Below, one piece after another: positions 8,039-15,751 of a stretch of DNA of 64,000 nucleotides (positions are counted from its first letter, which is position 1; each line of letters starts with the position of its first letter). The notes beneath the pieces are model-generated. The model was not told the origin of the DNA. It saw nothing but the letters and a program-made list of their open reading frames with translations, and did no database searches. The stretch lies in NCBI RefSeq assembly GCF_001591045.1, contig NZ_BCUA01000003.1, forward strand, positions 1-64,000, in the 5' to 3' direction. This DNA comes from Sphingopyxis granuli NBRC 100800. GTDB taxonomy: Bacteria > Pseudomonadota > Alphaproteobacteria > Sphingomonadales > Sphingomonadaceae. A program made the translations under genes and the position numbers.

Positions 8039-10027
8039 ATGATCAAATCGATCCCGCTGAACAAGCTCGTTCAGTCTCCCCGTAATGTCCGCCGTCACAG
8101 TGACGCGGCAGCAGATGCCGAGCTCAAGGCCAGCATCGCAGCCTGCGGCCTGCTGCAGAACCTCATCGTCAGATCCGCCGCCAAGGGCAAGTTCGGGGTC
8201 GAAGCCGGGGAGCGTCGCCGCCGCGCCATGCTCGCGCTGGCAGACGAAAAGATCCTCGCCCGCGATCACGAAGTCACCTGCCTCGTGCTCGAAGACACCG
8301 CTGAGGCCGCGGTCGAGACCAGCCTTGCGGAGAACTTCCACCGCCTCGCAATGAATCCCGCCGATGAAGCACAGGCCTTTGCAACGCTTGTCACAGTTGG
8401 CGCAACGGTCGAAGATGTTGCGCGCCGTTTCGGTCTGACCGTTCGCTTCGTCGAGGGCCGTCTGCGCCTTGCAACGCTTGCGCCCGTCGTGTTCGAAGCG
8501 CTGGCCTCGGGCGAAATAACCCTCGACATCGCCAAGGCCTTCGGAGCGACCTCGGATCAGGAGATCCAGTCCCGCGTCTTCGAGCAGCTGTCCTCGGCCT
8601 ACTATGCCCCCAATCCAGACAGCATCCGGCGCATGGTCCTCTCCGGGACTGTCCGGGGCAGCGATCCGCGAGCGCGCCTTGTCGGCCGCGATGCCTACAT
8701 CGCAGCCGGCGGTCGGATCGAGCGCGAACTGTTCGATGACGAAGACAGCGAATCCTGGATCGACGTCGCGTTGCTCGAGAGCCTCGCCGCAGCGAAGATG
8801 GAAGATCAGGCGAAAGCGCTCGCCGCTGAGCAGGGTCTCGCCTGGGTCAAGCCCACGCTCGATCCCTATGCCAGCCACGATCTCGTCGAGGGGCTGGTCC
8901 GACTTCCTGCCGAACCGGCGCCGCTGACCGAAGCCGAATTGGCAAGGCTCGACGAACTCGATACCTCCTATGACGAACATGCGGCGATCCTCGAAGACGA
9001 GGACAGTGCCGAGGAGGCTGTGGCTGCGGCCGAAGCGGCAATCGAGGCCATCGAACGCGAGTGCCAGGAAATCCGCGCCCGACCGCCCGTCATCGCGGCG
9101 GAGCTCAAGGCCGAAGCAGGCATGGTCCTGGTGCTCTCCCGCGATGGCACGCCGGTTCTCCAGCCGGTGTTCTACGGCGAGCGTCAGGCTGAACCCGCCG
9201 AAGCCGACGATGGGATCGAAGTCGTTGGTGGCGGGGAAGGTTCGGACAATCGCCGGACCACCTTGTCCAAGCGCCTGGTTGACGAGCTCGCCATGCAGCG
9301 CCGGGATGTTCTGGCGCTGCACGTTGCATCCGACCCCGGTCTGGCGCTCGACATCATGGTCTTCACGCTCGCCGATGCCGATACCTACGACTGGCGGGCG
9401 CGGACTGCGAGTACGCTGCGCGCGCCTGTTCCGGCAGGCCCGATCATCGGCTTCGAAGCCAAGGATGCTCCGGCGAGCAGCGGGCTTGCCGAGTTCCGCT
9501 CCAGTCTCGACGAAAGCTGGCGCGCTGGTGACGATGCGATCTCCCGCTTCGATCTGTTTCGGGCGCTGCCCGATGACAGCCGCGCAGCCTGGCTTGGCTA
9601 TGTCGTTGCCCGGTCGCTCGAGGCGAGCCTCAACATGGCCGGTGAGCGTCAGCTGCCGTTCCAGGACCACCTCGGCCGCCTGATCGGCATCGACATGGCG
9701 CAATGGTGGCGACCGACTGCAGCCAACTACTTCGACCGGGTGTCGAAGCAGGTGATCCTCGACGCGCTGACCGACGTCGGTGGTCTCGAGCTTTCCTCGC
9801 GCTTTGCCGCGGTCAAGAAGGGTGACCTTGCGATGAGCGCCGAGCGTGTCTTCGCTGGCACCTACATCACCGAAGTTCAGGTGCGCGAGAAGGCTCTGGC
9901 TTGGGTGCCTGAGGTCATGCGCTTCACTTCGGCTGCGCCAGATGCTGGCGAGCCGGAGATTGACGTCAATGACGCTGAGCCCGGTATCGACACCGAACAT
10001 CAGTCCCCCCGCGAGCTGGCCGCCTGA
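8039..10027 (+). CDS. ParB/RepB/Spo0J-type nucleotide-switch DNA-binding protein
   Basis: This 662-residue protein starts with a ParB N-terminal domain: IPLNKLVQSPRNVR, then the GERRRRAM box and the LAENFHR..NPADEAQAF box that mark the CTP-binding ParB fold. A helix-turn-helix (VEDVARRFGLTVRFVEGRL) follows. The C-terminal 350 residues are acidic and helical and not recognised. It is about twice the length of chromosomal ParB and has no ParA next to it. It therefore resembles the long stand-alone ParB-like proteins of sphingomonad and other alphaproteobacterial plasmids rather than a classical segregation protein. ATG 8039 was chosen because AGGAG lies 9 bases upstream. A strong terminator follows. 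Confidence 0.8.
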   Translation: MIKSIPLNKLVQSPRNVRRHSDAAADAELKASIAACGLLQNLIVRSAAKGKFGVEAGERRRRAMLALADEKILARDHEVTCLVLEDTAEAAVETSLAENFHRLAMNPADEAQAFATLVTVGATVEDVARRFGLTVRFVEGRLRLATLAPVVFEALASGEITLDIAKAFGATSDQEIQSRVFEQLSSAYYAPNPDSIRRMVLSGTVRGSDPRARLVGRDAYIAAGGRIERELFDDEDSESWIDVALLESLAAAKMEDQAKALAAEQGLAWVKPTLDPYASHDLVEGLVRLPAEPAPLTEAELARLDELDTSYDEHAAILEDEDSAEEAVAAAEAAIEAIERECQEIRARPPVIAAELKAEAGMVLVLSRDGTPVLQPVFYGERQAEPAEADDGIEVVGGGEGSDNRRTTLSKRLVDELAMQRRDVLALHVASDPGLALDIMVFTLADADTYDWRARTASTLRAPVPAGPIIGFEAKDAPASSGLAEFRSSLDESWRAGDDAISRFDLFRALPDDSRAAWLGYVVARSLEASLNMAGERQLPFQDHLGRLIGIDMAQWWRPTAANYFDRVSKQVILDALTDVGGLELSSRFAAVKKGDLAMSAERVFAGTYITEVQVREKALAWVPEVMRFTSAAPDAGEPEIDVNDAEPGIDTEHQSPRELAA

Positions 10028-10062
10028 CCTCCTCCTGACAGGCAAGGCCACTCGCATCTAGA

Positions 10063-10104
10063 GAAGCGGTCCTTCGGCTTACGCCGGAGGGCCGCTTCCT
10101 TCTT
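10063..10104 (+). terminator. Stem-loop terminator after the ParB-like gene
   Basis: A 16-base stem (10063-10078 with 10083-10098, two G-U pairs, loop TTAC) is followed by CTTCTT. Its position 35 bases after the parB-like stop fits a rho-independent terminator. Its right side opens the leader of the next gene, so it could also be part of a leader structure. Confidence 0.6.
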
Positions 10105-10194
10105 GGAAGGAGAGCAGAGGGGGCTTGGGACCCTGTGGCACTGACCGGCGAACCCGTCGCCGACTGTCCAGATGCCTCAATCAGGAGATCCATC

Positions 10195-11136
10195 ATGGCC
10201 TATCGCAAGGGGCAGATCGGCGGCTTGTCGCCCGCCACCCGCATCACCCAGGAAATCATCGCTCGTCTGGAAGCTGGCACGAAGCCGTGGATCAAGCCGT
10301 GGCGCGCCGTGCCCGTTTCCCGCCCCTTGCGGGCCTGCGGGATTCCGTACCGGGGCATGAATGTGTTCTGGCTGTGGATGGTCGCCGATATGTGCGGCTA
10401 TGCCTCGCCGTTCTGGATGACGTATAACCAAGCCAAGTCTCTTGGCGCCCAGGTCCGCAAGGGCGAGAAGTCGACCATCGCGATCTTCTACAAGAGCTAC
10501 ACCAAAGAGGTGGAAGCCACCGATACCGGCGAAAAGACCGACGAGGCCCGCCGGGTGCTCAAGGCCTATCCGGTCTTCAATGCCGATCAGATCGAAGGTC
10601 TGCCCGAGCGCTTCCATCCGGCTGCAACGCTGGAGCTGGTCGAGCCTGAAGGGCGCGAGGCCGAGCTCGACGCCTTCTTCGCCGCCATCCCCGTCAATCT
10701 GCGCCACCAGGGCTCTGAAGCCTATTACGAACCCACTGCAGATCGCGTCACGATGCCGCCGACCAGCCTGTTTTCCGGCTTCGACCACTACTATGCCACG
10801 CTCGCCCACGAGCTGTCGCACTGGACCGGCCATGCCAGCCGCCTGGGGCGTAATCTCAAGAACCGCTTCGGCACGGCGGCCTATGCCGCCGAAGAACTGG
10901 TAGCCGAGCTATCGAGCGCCATGCTCGGCGCTGAGCTGGGCCTGCCGGTCACGCATCTCGACAGCCACGCGAGCTACATCGAGCATTGGCTCAAGCTTCT
11001 GAAGGATGACGACCGCGCCATCCTGTCCGCTGCGGCCAAGGCCGAAGAGGCCTCGACCCTGCTGCTGAAGCTTGGCGGGCGGGTCACGGCCGAACAGTTT
11101 GACGACGCGTCAGACGACGCTGCGCTTGCGGCCTGA
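10195..11136 (+). CDS. ardC: ArdC-type antirestriction protein (ssDNA-binding plus zincin metallopeptidase)
   Basis: This 313-residue protein has the ArdC two-domain layout. The N-terminal single-strand-DNA-binding part contains ITQEIIARLEAGTKPWIKPW and the YRGMNVFWLW segment. The C-terminal zincin domain has the zinc motif HELSH at residues 205-209 and a downstream AEELVAELSSAMLG helix supplying the third ligand. ArdC proteins protect incoming conjugative DNA from restriction on entry. ATG 10195 was chosen for AGGAG 10 bases upstream and because homologues begin near this residue. The gene lies in the cluster with ssb and parB, where an early-expressed establishment function is expected. Confidence 0.87.
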   Translation: MAYRKGQIGGLSPATRITQEIIARLEAGTKPWIKPWRAVPVSRPLRACGIPYRGMNVFWLWMVADMCGYASPFWMTYNQAKSLGAQVRKGEKSTIAIFYKSYTKEVEATDTGEKTDEARRVLKAYPVFNADQIEGLPERFHPAATLELVEPEGREAELDAFFAAIPVNLRHQGSEAYYEPTADRVTMPPTSLFSGFDHYYATLAHELSHWTGHASRLGRNLKNRFGTAAYAAEELVAELSSAMLGAELGLPVTHLDSHASYIEHWLKLLKDDDRAILSAAAKAEEASTLLLKLGGRVTAEQFDDASDDAALAA

Positions 11137-11147
11137 GGGAGGATGCC

Positions 11148-11570
11148 ATGGGCCGATCAGTCAGCTATCCTAGCGGCGCAATCGTCGCCTTCACCGTGCT
11201 CGAGGTCGAAGCCGAGGACGACTGGGAATTCGAATACGAGTGGCTGCGTGACGACCTGCGCGAGCGGGCCGGCCGAGCCTTCCCGTCGCTGATCCCGCAT
11301 GACGGCTGGCGCGGCCGGGAGGACCGGATCCTCATGCGCAATGCCTATGCGGATTTCGGCGTGTCGGTCTACGGCGGGCTGGTGGCCGTCTGGATCGTCG
11401 AACGCGATGACGGGGCCTATTGGGACGCCGATTGGCGCACGGCCCGCTCACCGCGGGCACAGCGCTGGCTGTCCCAGATCGCATCCCGCTTCGATGCCGT
11501 GTTCGGCGACTATGACTGTCTCGGGCATATGTCGAACGGAGAGGGTGTCTACGCCAAGCGAGCGGCTTGA
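11148..11570 (+). CDS. Conserved hypothetical protein of the ardC cluster
   Basis: This 140-residue acidic protein is rich in Trp, Tyr and Asp and has no recognised domain. It begins 11 bases after ardC, with GGGAGG just before the ATG, so it is probably translated from the same message. No signal peptide or membrane segment is visible. A strongly charged, compact protein next to an antirestriction gene could be a DNA mimic or accessory antirestriction factor, but nothing in the sequence proves this. Confidence 0.65.
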   Translation: MGRSVSYPSGAIVAFTVLEVEAEDDWEFEYEWLRDDLRERAGRAFPSLIPHDGWRGREDRILMRNAYADFGVSVYGGLVAVWIVERDDGAYWDADWRTARSPRAQRWLSQIASRFDAVFGDYDCLGHMSNGEGVYAKRAA

Positions 11571-11880
11571 GCCGAGCCGGGGCGGTGCAGTGCATGGATG
11601 AAGCATAGGGCGTGCCCCTGCCTACGGATCTGTTCCGACCGCCCATGGCCTGGCGCCATGCGAGAGAGGCCCTGGGCCAGCCGCCAGTCTTGCGCAACCC
11701 GGCTAGGGCGGGCCCGTGTTGGCCTTCGCCCTTCAGGCTCAAGGCCTGCCCGCGCCAGCCCGCCAAGCCGGGTTTCCCCTGACGGGTGCGCAATCCTGCC
11801 TGAATGCTGGCCCTGACGGGCTCTCGCTGGCGCAGCCATGAACGGATGCGCCGGTGTCACGTCAGTCAGGAGGATATCCC
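11571..11880 (+). promoter_or_regulatory. Structured leader of the DUF2493 gene
   Basis: No gene is seen in these 310 bases. A long imperfect hairpin spans 11696-11774: AACCCGGCT (11696-11704) pairs with AGCCGGGTT (11766-11774), and the next arms GGCGGGC and GCCCGCC pair inside it. An inner GGCCTT/AAGGCC stem caps it. The right arm continues as TCCCCTGACGGGTGCGC, close to the sequence after the matching hairpin upstream of ssb. The segment ends in TCAGGAGG ahead of the start codon. Confidence 0.5.
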
Positions 11881-12834
11881 ATGCACACGTCATTTGCTGA
11901 CCAACTCGCCGGGCTCGATCTTGCCGGTTTCTCGATCGGACCCGCTCCCGTATCGACAAGCGATTTCCCGGTCCGGGAGGCGGTCGTCCAAACTCTCGAA
12001 GCGGTCTGGTCCGATCTTTTCGCCATGGTGTCCGGGACCGCTCTCGAAGCCGACGCCGAGGATCTTGGCTGGGCTTTCGTCAACATCTTTCACCGCTCGG
12101 CCGAACGTAAATCAACTGCAGTCGACCGGGCGACCGACGAGGTCCGCGCGCTGATTGCTACGGCCGATGGATCTGAGGTCCACACCCATGAACTCGAGAC
12201 GCAGGTCGAGCGGGCGCAGTGCGCCGAAAGTGCGATGCTGGCGCTCGAGGAGATGCGCGAGGTTGCAGCAGCCCTTTACCTCAACGAGTTCGGTTCCTCC
12301 TGGAAGCCGGTCTCCAGTTCGCGTTTCAATCACAGCGTCATGCTCACCTCGGCGCTCGTCGAAGGGCGCGACTTCCTGCGTGCCCGTGCCGAGGCCAAGC
12401 GCCGCGCGGCGGTGCCCGAAGGAACCCCGGTCGTCTTCGCTGGCGGGCGCACTCGTCATGCGACCGAAGACGATGCGCTGACCTTCGGCAACAATGTCTG
12501 GGCAACGCTCGACAAGGTTCGTGACCGTGTACCCGACATGGTGCTCATCCATGGCGGCGACACCAAGGGAGTCGACCGCCTGGCGTCGAGCTGGGCTGAA
12601 CGTCGCGGCATCCCGCAGGTCACGTTCTCGCTCGACATGCGGCTGGGCGCCCGTGCCGGCTTCAAGCGTAACGAGCGGATGCTCTCCCTCGATCCGCGAT
12701 ACGTCATCGCCTTTCCGGGCAATGGCGTACTCGAACGTTTGGTGATCGAGGCCAAGACTCGGCGGATCACCGTTGTCGATCGCCGCGGGCCCCTTGGCAC
12801 CAATCCGAAGAGCACTTCGGCAGGAACTGACTGA
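11881..12834 (+). CDS. DUF2493 / SLOG-domain protein (YspA, cpYpsA-related)
   Basis: This is a 317-residue protein. Residues from about 180 to 300 form a DUF2493 SLOG Rossmann domain: VVFAGGRTRH, then VLIHGGDTKGVDRLASSWAE, then GFKRNERML and a final nucleotide-binding-like segment. SLOG proteins bind or process nucleotide-derived ligands and some act in phage-response pathways; the ligand here is unknown. The N-terminal 170 residues are helical and plasmid-specific. ATG 11881 was chosen because TCAGGAGG precedes it by 7 bases. Genes of this type recur beside ardC and ssb on sphingomonad plasmids. Confidence 0.8.
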   Translation: MHTSFADQLAGLDLAGFSIGPAPVSTSDFPVREAVVQTLEAVWSDLFAMVSGTALEADAEDLGWAFVNIFHRSAERKSTAVDRATDEVRALIATADGSEVHTHELETQVERAQCAESAMLALEEMREVAAALYLNEFGSSWKPVSSSRFNHSVMLTSALVEGRDFLRARAEAKRRAAVPEGTPVVFAGGRTRHATEDDALTFGNNVWATLDKVRDRVPDMVLIHGGDTKGVDRLASSWAERRGIPQVTFSLDMRLGARAGFKRNERMLSLDPRYVIAFPGNGVLERLVIEAKTRRITVVDRRGPLGTNPKSTSAGTD

Positions 12835-12851
12835 GGTCATGCTGGTCCTCG

Positions 12852-12950
12852 CGCCAGCGCCCAATCGGCGCTGGCGTCATCCATCAGAGGAAAGGCGCGC
12901 GCCTTTCGTTTGGAGCCAGCGAATAGCCGTTGGCTTCATTCACCAGGAGG
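12852..12950 (+). promoter_or_regulatory. Triple-hairpin leader before the DUF6878 gene
   Basis: Three stems lie in tandem: a 10-base perfect stem CGCCAGCGCC/GGCGCTGGCG (12852-12876), an 18-base perfect palindrome centred on GGCGCGCGCC (12890-12907), and GAGCCA...TGGCTTC near 12913-12937. A CCAGGAGG ribosome-binding site ends the segment at 12950. No T-run follows any stem, so a leader or single-strand promoter role is as likely as termination. Confidence 0.45.
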
Positions 12951-12977
12951 CATTCCATTTTAAATATCGAGGCCGTG

Positions 12978-13418
12978 ATGGCCAATTTTGTCGTCCGGCA
13001 AGCGGAGCGGCAGGTGCAAGTGGCCGAAGAAATCCAGCAGCTCAAGACCGCCATTCTTCCGCGGTTGCGAGAGGCTGGCATCGCACGCGTCGAGATCCGC
13101 TTTGACGGCTGCGGCGATAGCGGTGCCGTTGAAGAATGTGCATGCCTCGATGCAGCCGGCGCGGCGATCCCGTGCCCGGAAGTCTCCCTCATGGAAGGCG
13201 AAGCAGACAGCGTTGATCGTACCGGTTCCGAAGAGCTGCAATCACTCCGGCAGGCACTCGAGCAGATGACCTACCTGGCGCTCGAACGCCACCATCCGGG
13301 CTGGGAGATCAATGACGGTGCATGCGGCGAACTGGTGATCGATGTGACTGAGGCGACCTTCGTGCTCGACTGCAGTCTGCGCTTCACCGCGACCGATGAT
13401 CACAGGGCCGAGCTCTAG
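12978..13418 (+). CDS. DUF6878 family protein
   Basis: This 146-residue protein has the segment AGIARVEIRFDGCGDSG, the signature of DUF6878, followed by the C-terminal HHPGWEINDGACGEL segment and a LRF strand. No function is known. Start choice is open. ATG 12978 has GAGG 5 bases upstream and is annotated. However, the strong AGGAGG at 12945-12950, positioned like the sites of the neighbouring genes, points to an in-frame ATT at 12957, which would add 7 residues. The next gene starts 10 bases downstream, so the two form an operon. Confidence 0.75.
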   Translation: MANFVVRQAERQVQVAEEIQQLKTAILPRLREAGIARVEIRFDGCGDSGAVEECACLDAAGAAIPCPEVSLMEGEADSVDRTGSEELQSLRQALEQMTYLALERHHPGWEINDGACGELVIDVTEATFVLDCSLRFTATDDHRAEL

Positions 13419-13428
13419 GAGACACTGC

Positions 13429-13857
13429 ATGGCACATTGTTACTACCACGCCCTCTCGTCGGTCCGAAAATGGGGCGGCACGGTCGATGACTATCTCCCT
13501 CTGCACCAGTGGTTCGACCAGTCGAAGGCTATTCTCGCAGACCCCCGTCACCGCGCGCTGCGGCACCATGCCGAGGGGATATTCATGCTCGAAACACTCT
13601 TCGGCGAGACCCTCGTCAATTCCGATGGCCGGGTCGTTCCGGTGCGTCTGGTCGGCGAACAGCACGTACGCGAAGACCTGGGCTCGATCCCCTCCTTTGC
13701 GGACTGGGCGCGGTTGATCACGCCGCAGGCCTGGATGCTTCGAGGCAACCCTCTGGACGGCGCTGAAGGGGTGACGATCGATATGCCTTTCCGCGGCGAA
13801 GCAGTTTCGTCCAGGGATGTGCCACCTGTTGAAGGATCGGTCAGTACGATGATCTAG
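13429..13857 (+). CDS. DUF6915 family protein
   Basis: This 142-residue protein starts AHCYYHALSSVRKWGGTVDDYL and contains HRALRHHAEGIFMLE, VPVRLVGEQHV and IPSFADWARLI, which match the DUF6915 pattern throughout its length. The His-rich segment (RHHAEG) could bind a metal, but no catalytic role is known. It follows the DUF6878 gene with 10 bases between, and GGAG lies before ATG 13429. DUF6915 and DUF6878 genes commonly sit together on alphaproteobacterial plasmids. Confidence 0.78.
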   Translation: MAHCYYHALSSVRKWGGTVDDYLPLHQWFDQSKAILADPRHRALRHHAEGIFMLETLFGETLVNSDGRVVPVRLVGEQHVREDLGSIPSFADWARLITPQAWMLRGNPLDGAEGVTIDMPFRGEAVSSRDVPPVEGSVSTMI

Positions 13858-14159
13858 GAAGGGGTTCTCCGGTGGAAGGTCGGGAGGGATGATCCGGCCA
13901 AGACCGGAGGAAAACTAGGCAGGGCAAACCTGTTCAAGGCATCCAGCTCCACCCGGCTTCGATGCAAACCTGTCCCTGAATCACCCCCCGTCGAGACGCG
14001 CAACCCGGATCAGGTCCGGCCGAGTTGCCGGGCTGTGCCCGGCTGCCCGCACCACCCGAACCAGTTCCGGGTTCCCCTTCGGTGCGCTTCGCCATGGGGC
14101 GCTTCTGCTCGGGTTTTGCAGCCGGGATGGACCCGGAATGCTCGATCAGGAGAAAGCCC
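13858..14159 (+). promoter_or_regulatory. Structured leader of ssb
   Basis: No gene is seen in these 302 bases. An imperfect hairpin spans 14002-14073: AACCCGGA (14002-14009) pairs with TCCGGGTT (14066-14073), the stem continues imperfectly, and a perfect inner hairpin GCCGGGC-TGT-GCCCGGC sits at 14027-14043. The segment then reads CCCCTTCGGTGCGC, resembling the sequence after the DUF2493 leader hairpin, and ends in ATCAGGAG ahead of ssb. Confidence 0.5.
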
Positions 14160-14549
14160 ATGACCAATCTCGTTATCCTCGTTGGCCGCATCGCTCGCGA
14201 CCCCGAGACCCGCACCACCCAGGGTGGAACCAGCATCACCTCGATCTCGGTCGTCACCGACCGTCCCGCCCGCAAGGATGGCAAGACCTACAAGGACGAG
14301 AACGGCTACACCGCCAAGGACAGCGAATTCCACCGGATCACCTGCTTCAACGGCCTTGGCCAGAACGTCGCCAAGTACTGCACCAAGGGCCAGCTCGTGA
14401 CGGTCGAGGGGCGCATCCACTACACCCAGTGGGAAGATCAGAGCGGCACCAAGCGCTACGGCTGCGAGATCATCGCCGACAAGGTCGACTTCCTTACCAA
14501 GGGCCGTTCGGGCGGCAACGAGGGCGCTCCCGATATCGACGAGGACTGA
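14160..14549 (+). CDS. ssb: Single-stranded DNA-binding protein
   Basis: This 129-residue protein has the SSB OB-fold: MTNLVILVGRIARDPETR at the start, then TSISVVTDRP, the FHRITCFNGLGQNVAKYCTKG core and the GRIHYTQWED strand. Plasmid SSBs coat incoming single-stranded DNA during conjugative establishment. The C-terminus is short and ends PDIDED. It keeps the acidic character but lacks the usual DDDIPF tip that recruits host repair and replication proteins. ATG 14160 follows AGGAG at a normal distance. A clear terminator follows 18 bases after the stop. Confidence 0.93.
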   Translation: MTNLVILVGRIARDPETRTTQGGTSITSISVVTDRPARKDGKTYKDENGYTAKDSEFHRITCFNGLGQNVAKYCTKGQLVTVEGRIHYTQWEDQSGTKRYGCEIIADKVDFLTKGRSGGNEGAPDIDED

Positions 14550-14567
14550 ATGTCCTTACCCCACGAC

Positions 14568-14607
14568 AAGGCCCCGGTGGCAGACGCCATCGGGGCCTTT
14601 TCTTTTG
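14568..14607 (+). terminator. Rho-independent terminator after ssb
   Basis: AAGGCCCCG and CGGGGCCTT form the outer stem, TGGC/GCCA extends it inward around an AGAC loop, and TTTTCTTTT follows. This is the clearest intrinsic terminator in the window. Confidence 0.9.
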
Positions 14608-14663
14608 CTCTGGGGCTAGGCGGCGGCGCGGGGCATCGAACCCCTTGCCGCCGCTGGGTGGGG

Positions 14664-14894
14664 CTACGCAGGAGCGATCCGCTTCAGCGTTTCTTCGATC
14701 CCCAGTGCCATCGATGCGCGCACGATCAGGCGCAGTTGTGCCGGTTCGATCGTCTCGGCGCCGCACTCGATCAGCACTTTGCCGAGTTCGGTCGCTGCCT
14801 CTTCACGAAGACGAGCTTCCTCGCTTTCGAGCCTCGCACGCTGTTCACGAAGCTTCTTCAGCGCATCGCGCGCAGTGGGTTTGGACCTGGCCAT
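14664..14894 (-). CDS. DUF6437 family small protein
   Basis: This 76-residue, highly charged helical protein starts MARSKPTARDALKKLREQR and continues with a long Arg/Glu-rich coiled-coil-like helix and an AATELGKVLIECGAETI segment, matching DUF6437. No function is known. Size, charge and a plasmid context next to ssb suggest a nucleic-acid or relaxosome accessory protein. ATG at 14894 was chosen because AAGGAAA precedes it; longer versions would run into the leader of the next gene. It is convergent with ssb across the terminator. Confidence 0.7.
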   Translation of the reverse strand: MARSKPTARDALKKLREQRARLESEEARLREEAATELGKVLIECGAETIEPAQLRLIVRASMALGIEETLKRIAPA

Positions 14895-15217
14895 AGGGTT
14901 TCCTTCTTGCTGGCCGTTGGTCCCCTCCGCTGACGATATTGGCATTCCGGACGCGTGTAGGAAAATGGTTTGTGCGGCGATTGGTGCGCTTTCCCGCTGA
15001 CGTTGGAGAGGTCTCTCTCGCAGAAAGACCAAGTCTGATGCGGGCTTTGGGGCTGCGTCAAGGACGACGGGGCCCCACCATTTTTACCGGGCAAGCCCGG
15101 CAAAAATCGTTGCCCCCATCGCCGCTTCGCGGCCGCTGACGCGGTCCCTGACCCAGCCCGTCACCCACATCTTTCGCAATCCCTGATGCGACGCATCGAA
15201 CATCAGGAGGAAAGATC
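14895..15217. other. Gene-free divergent region with leader hairpins
   Basis: No gene is seen in these 323 bases between the DUF6437 gene and the next small ORF. A 28-base hairpin lies at 15080-15107 (ATTTTT-A-CCGGGC-AA-GCCCGG-C-AAAAAT, one mismatch). Nearer the right-hand gene, CCTGATG (15182-15188) can pair with CATCAGG (15201-15207), covering its ribosome-binding site. A GC-rich block with GGGGCCCC and CGCGGCCGC-like repeats fills the middle. Confidence 0.45.
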
Positions 15218-15454
15218 ATGTACGCTTCGCTGAACATTGCCGATGCCGGTCTCAAGGCAGATCAGGCCGCCTTCGTTGCCGCACTGGATCAGGCCCATGC
15301 CCGGTCCTTTCACAGCTACTACACGCAGTATGTCCTGACCGATGACGAGGCCGGATACATCGCGGTCGATGAAGGGGACTATGGCGCCTTGCCCAAGGCC
15401 ATGCTGGACAGGGTAATCGACACAGTTCCGGGCCGTCTCAGCGATGAATTCTGA
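15218..15454 (+). CDS. Small hypothetical protein
   Basis: This 78-residue acidic protein has no recognised domain. It is rich in Ala, Asp and Tyr (SYYTQYVLTDDEAGYIAVDEGDYG), which suggests a compact soluble fold. CAGGAGG lies 7 bases before ATG 15218 and is of the same type as those of the ardC, ssb and DUF2493 genes, so the gene appears to belong to the same regulated set. Coding character is supported by the ribosome-binding site and strong third-position GC. Confidence 0.6.
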   Translation: MYASLNIADAGLKADQAAFVAALDQAHARSFHSYYTQYVLTDDEAGYIAVDEGDYGALPKAMLDRVIDTVPGRLSDEF

Positions 15455-15556
15455 TCCGCCGGTTTGGGAGGAAGTCCGTCAGGGCTTCCTCCTTTCTCTT
15501 TGCTCGCAGACTGTTTTGGCATCTCTAAGCCGGGACAGGAAGGCGGGTCGCAAGCT

Positions 15557-15751
15557 TCAGGCGGGGGTATCGGAACGGTCGAGATCGGTGAGCCGCTCCG
15601 GCATATCCAGGACCTTCAACGCTGCGGCCTCGATTGCCTCTGCCTGCGTCGGGAAAGCCTCGGAAGAACTGATCGACACCCCGTTCGGGTAAGTGACTGT
15701 CGCCTGGAAGCCGTTGCCCTTCGGTGTCGCACTCAATGTGACCTGGCCCAT
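15557..15751 (-). CDS. Small hypothetical protein
   Basis: This 64-residue protein starts MGQVTLSATPKGNGF and continues with a QATVTYPNGVSISSSEAFPTQAEAIEAAALKVLDM pattern, a beta-beta-helix fold resembling small DUF proteins found in sphingomonads. The start at 15751 gives a compact domain; an upstream start would add 15 basic residues with no homologous look. Function unknown. It is transcribed away from the oriT candidate region and converges on the preceding small gene. Confidence 0.55.
   Translation of the reverse strand: MGQVTLSATPKGNGFQATVTYPNGVSISSSEAFPTQAEAIEAAALKVLDMPERLTDLDRSDTPA

Noticed and set aside
7898-10057. 719-codon open frame on the minus strand
   Set aside because: It is the antisense shadow of the ParB-like gene, created by strong third-position GC bias; the translation has no domain-like features and no ribosome-binding site.
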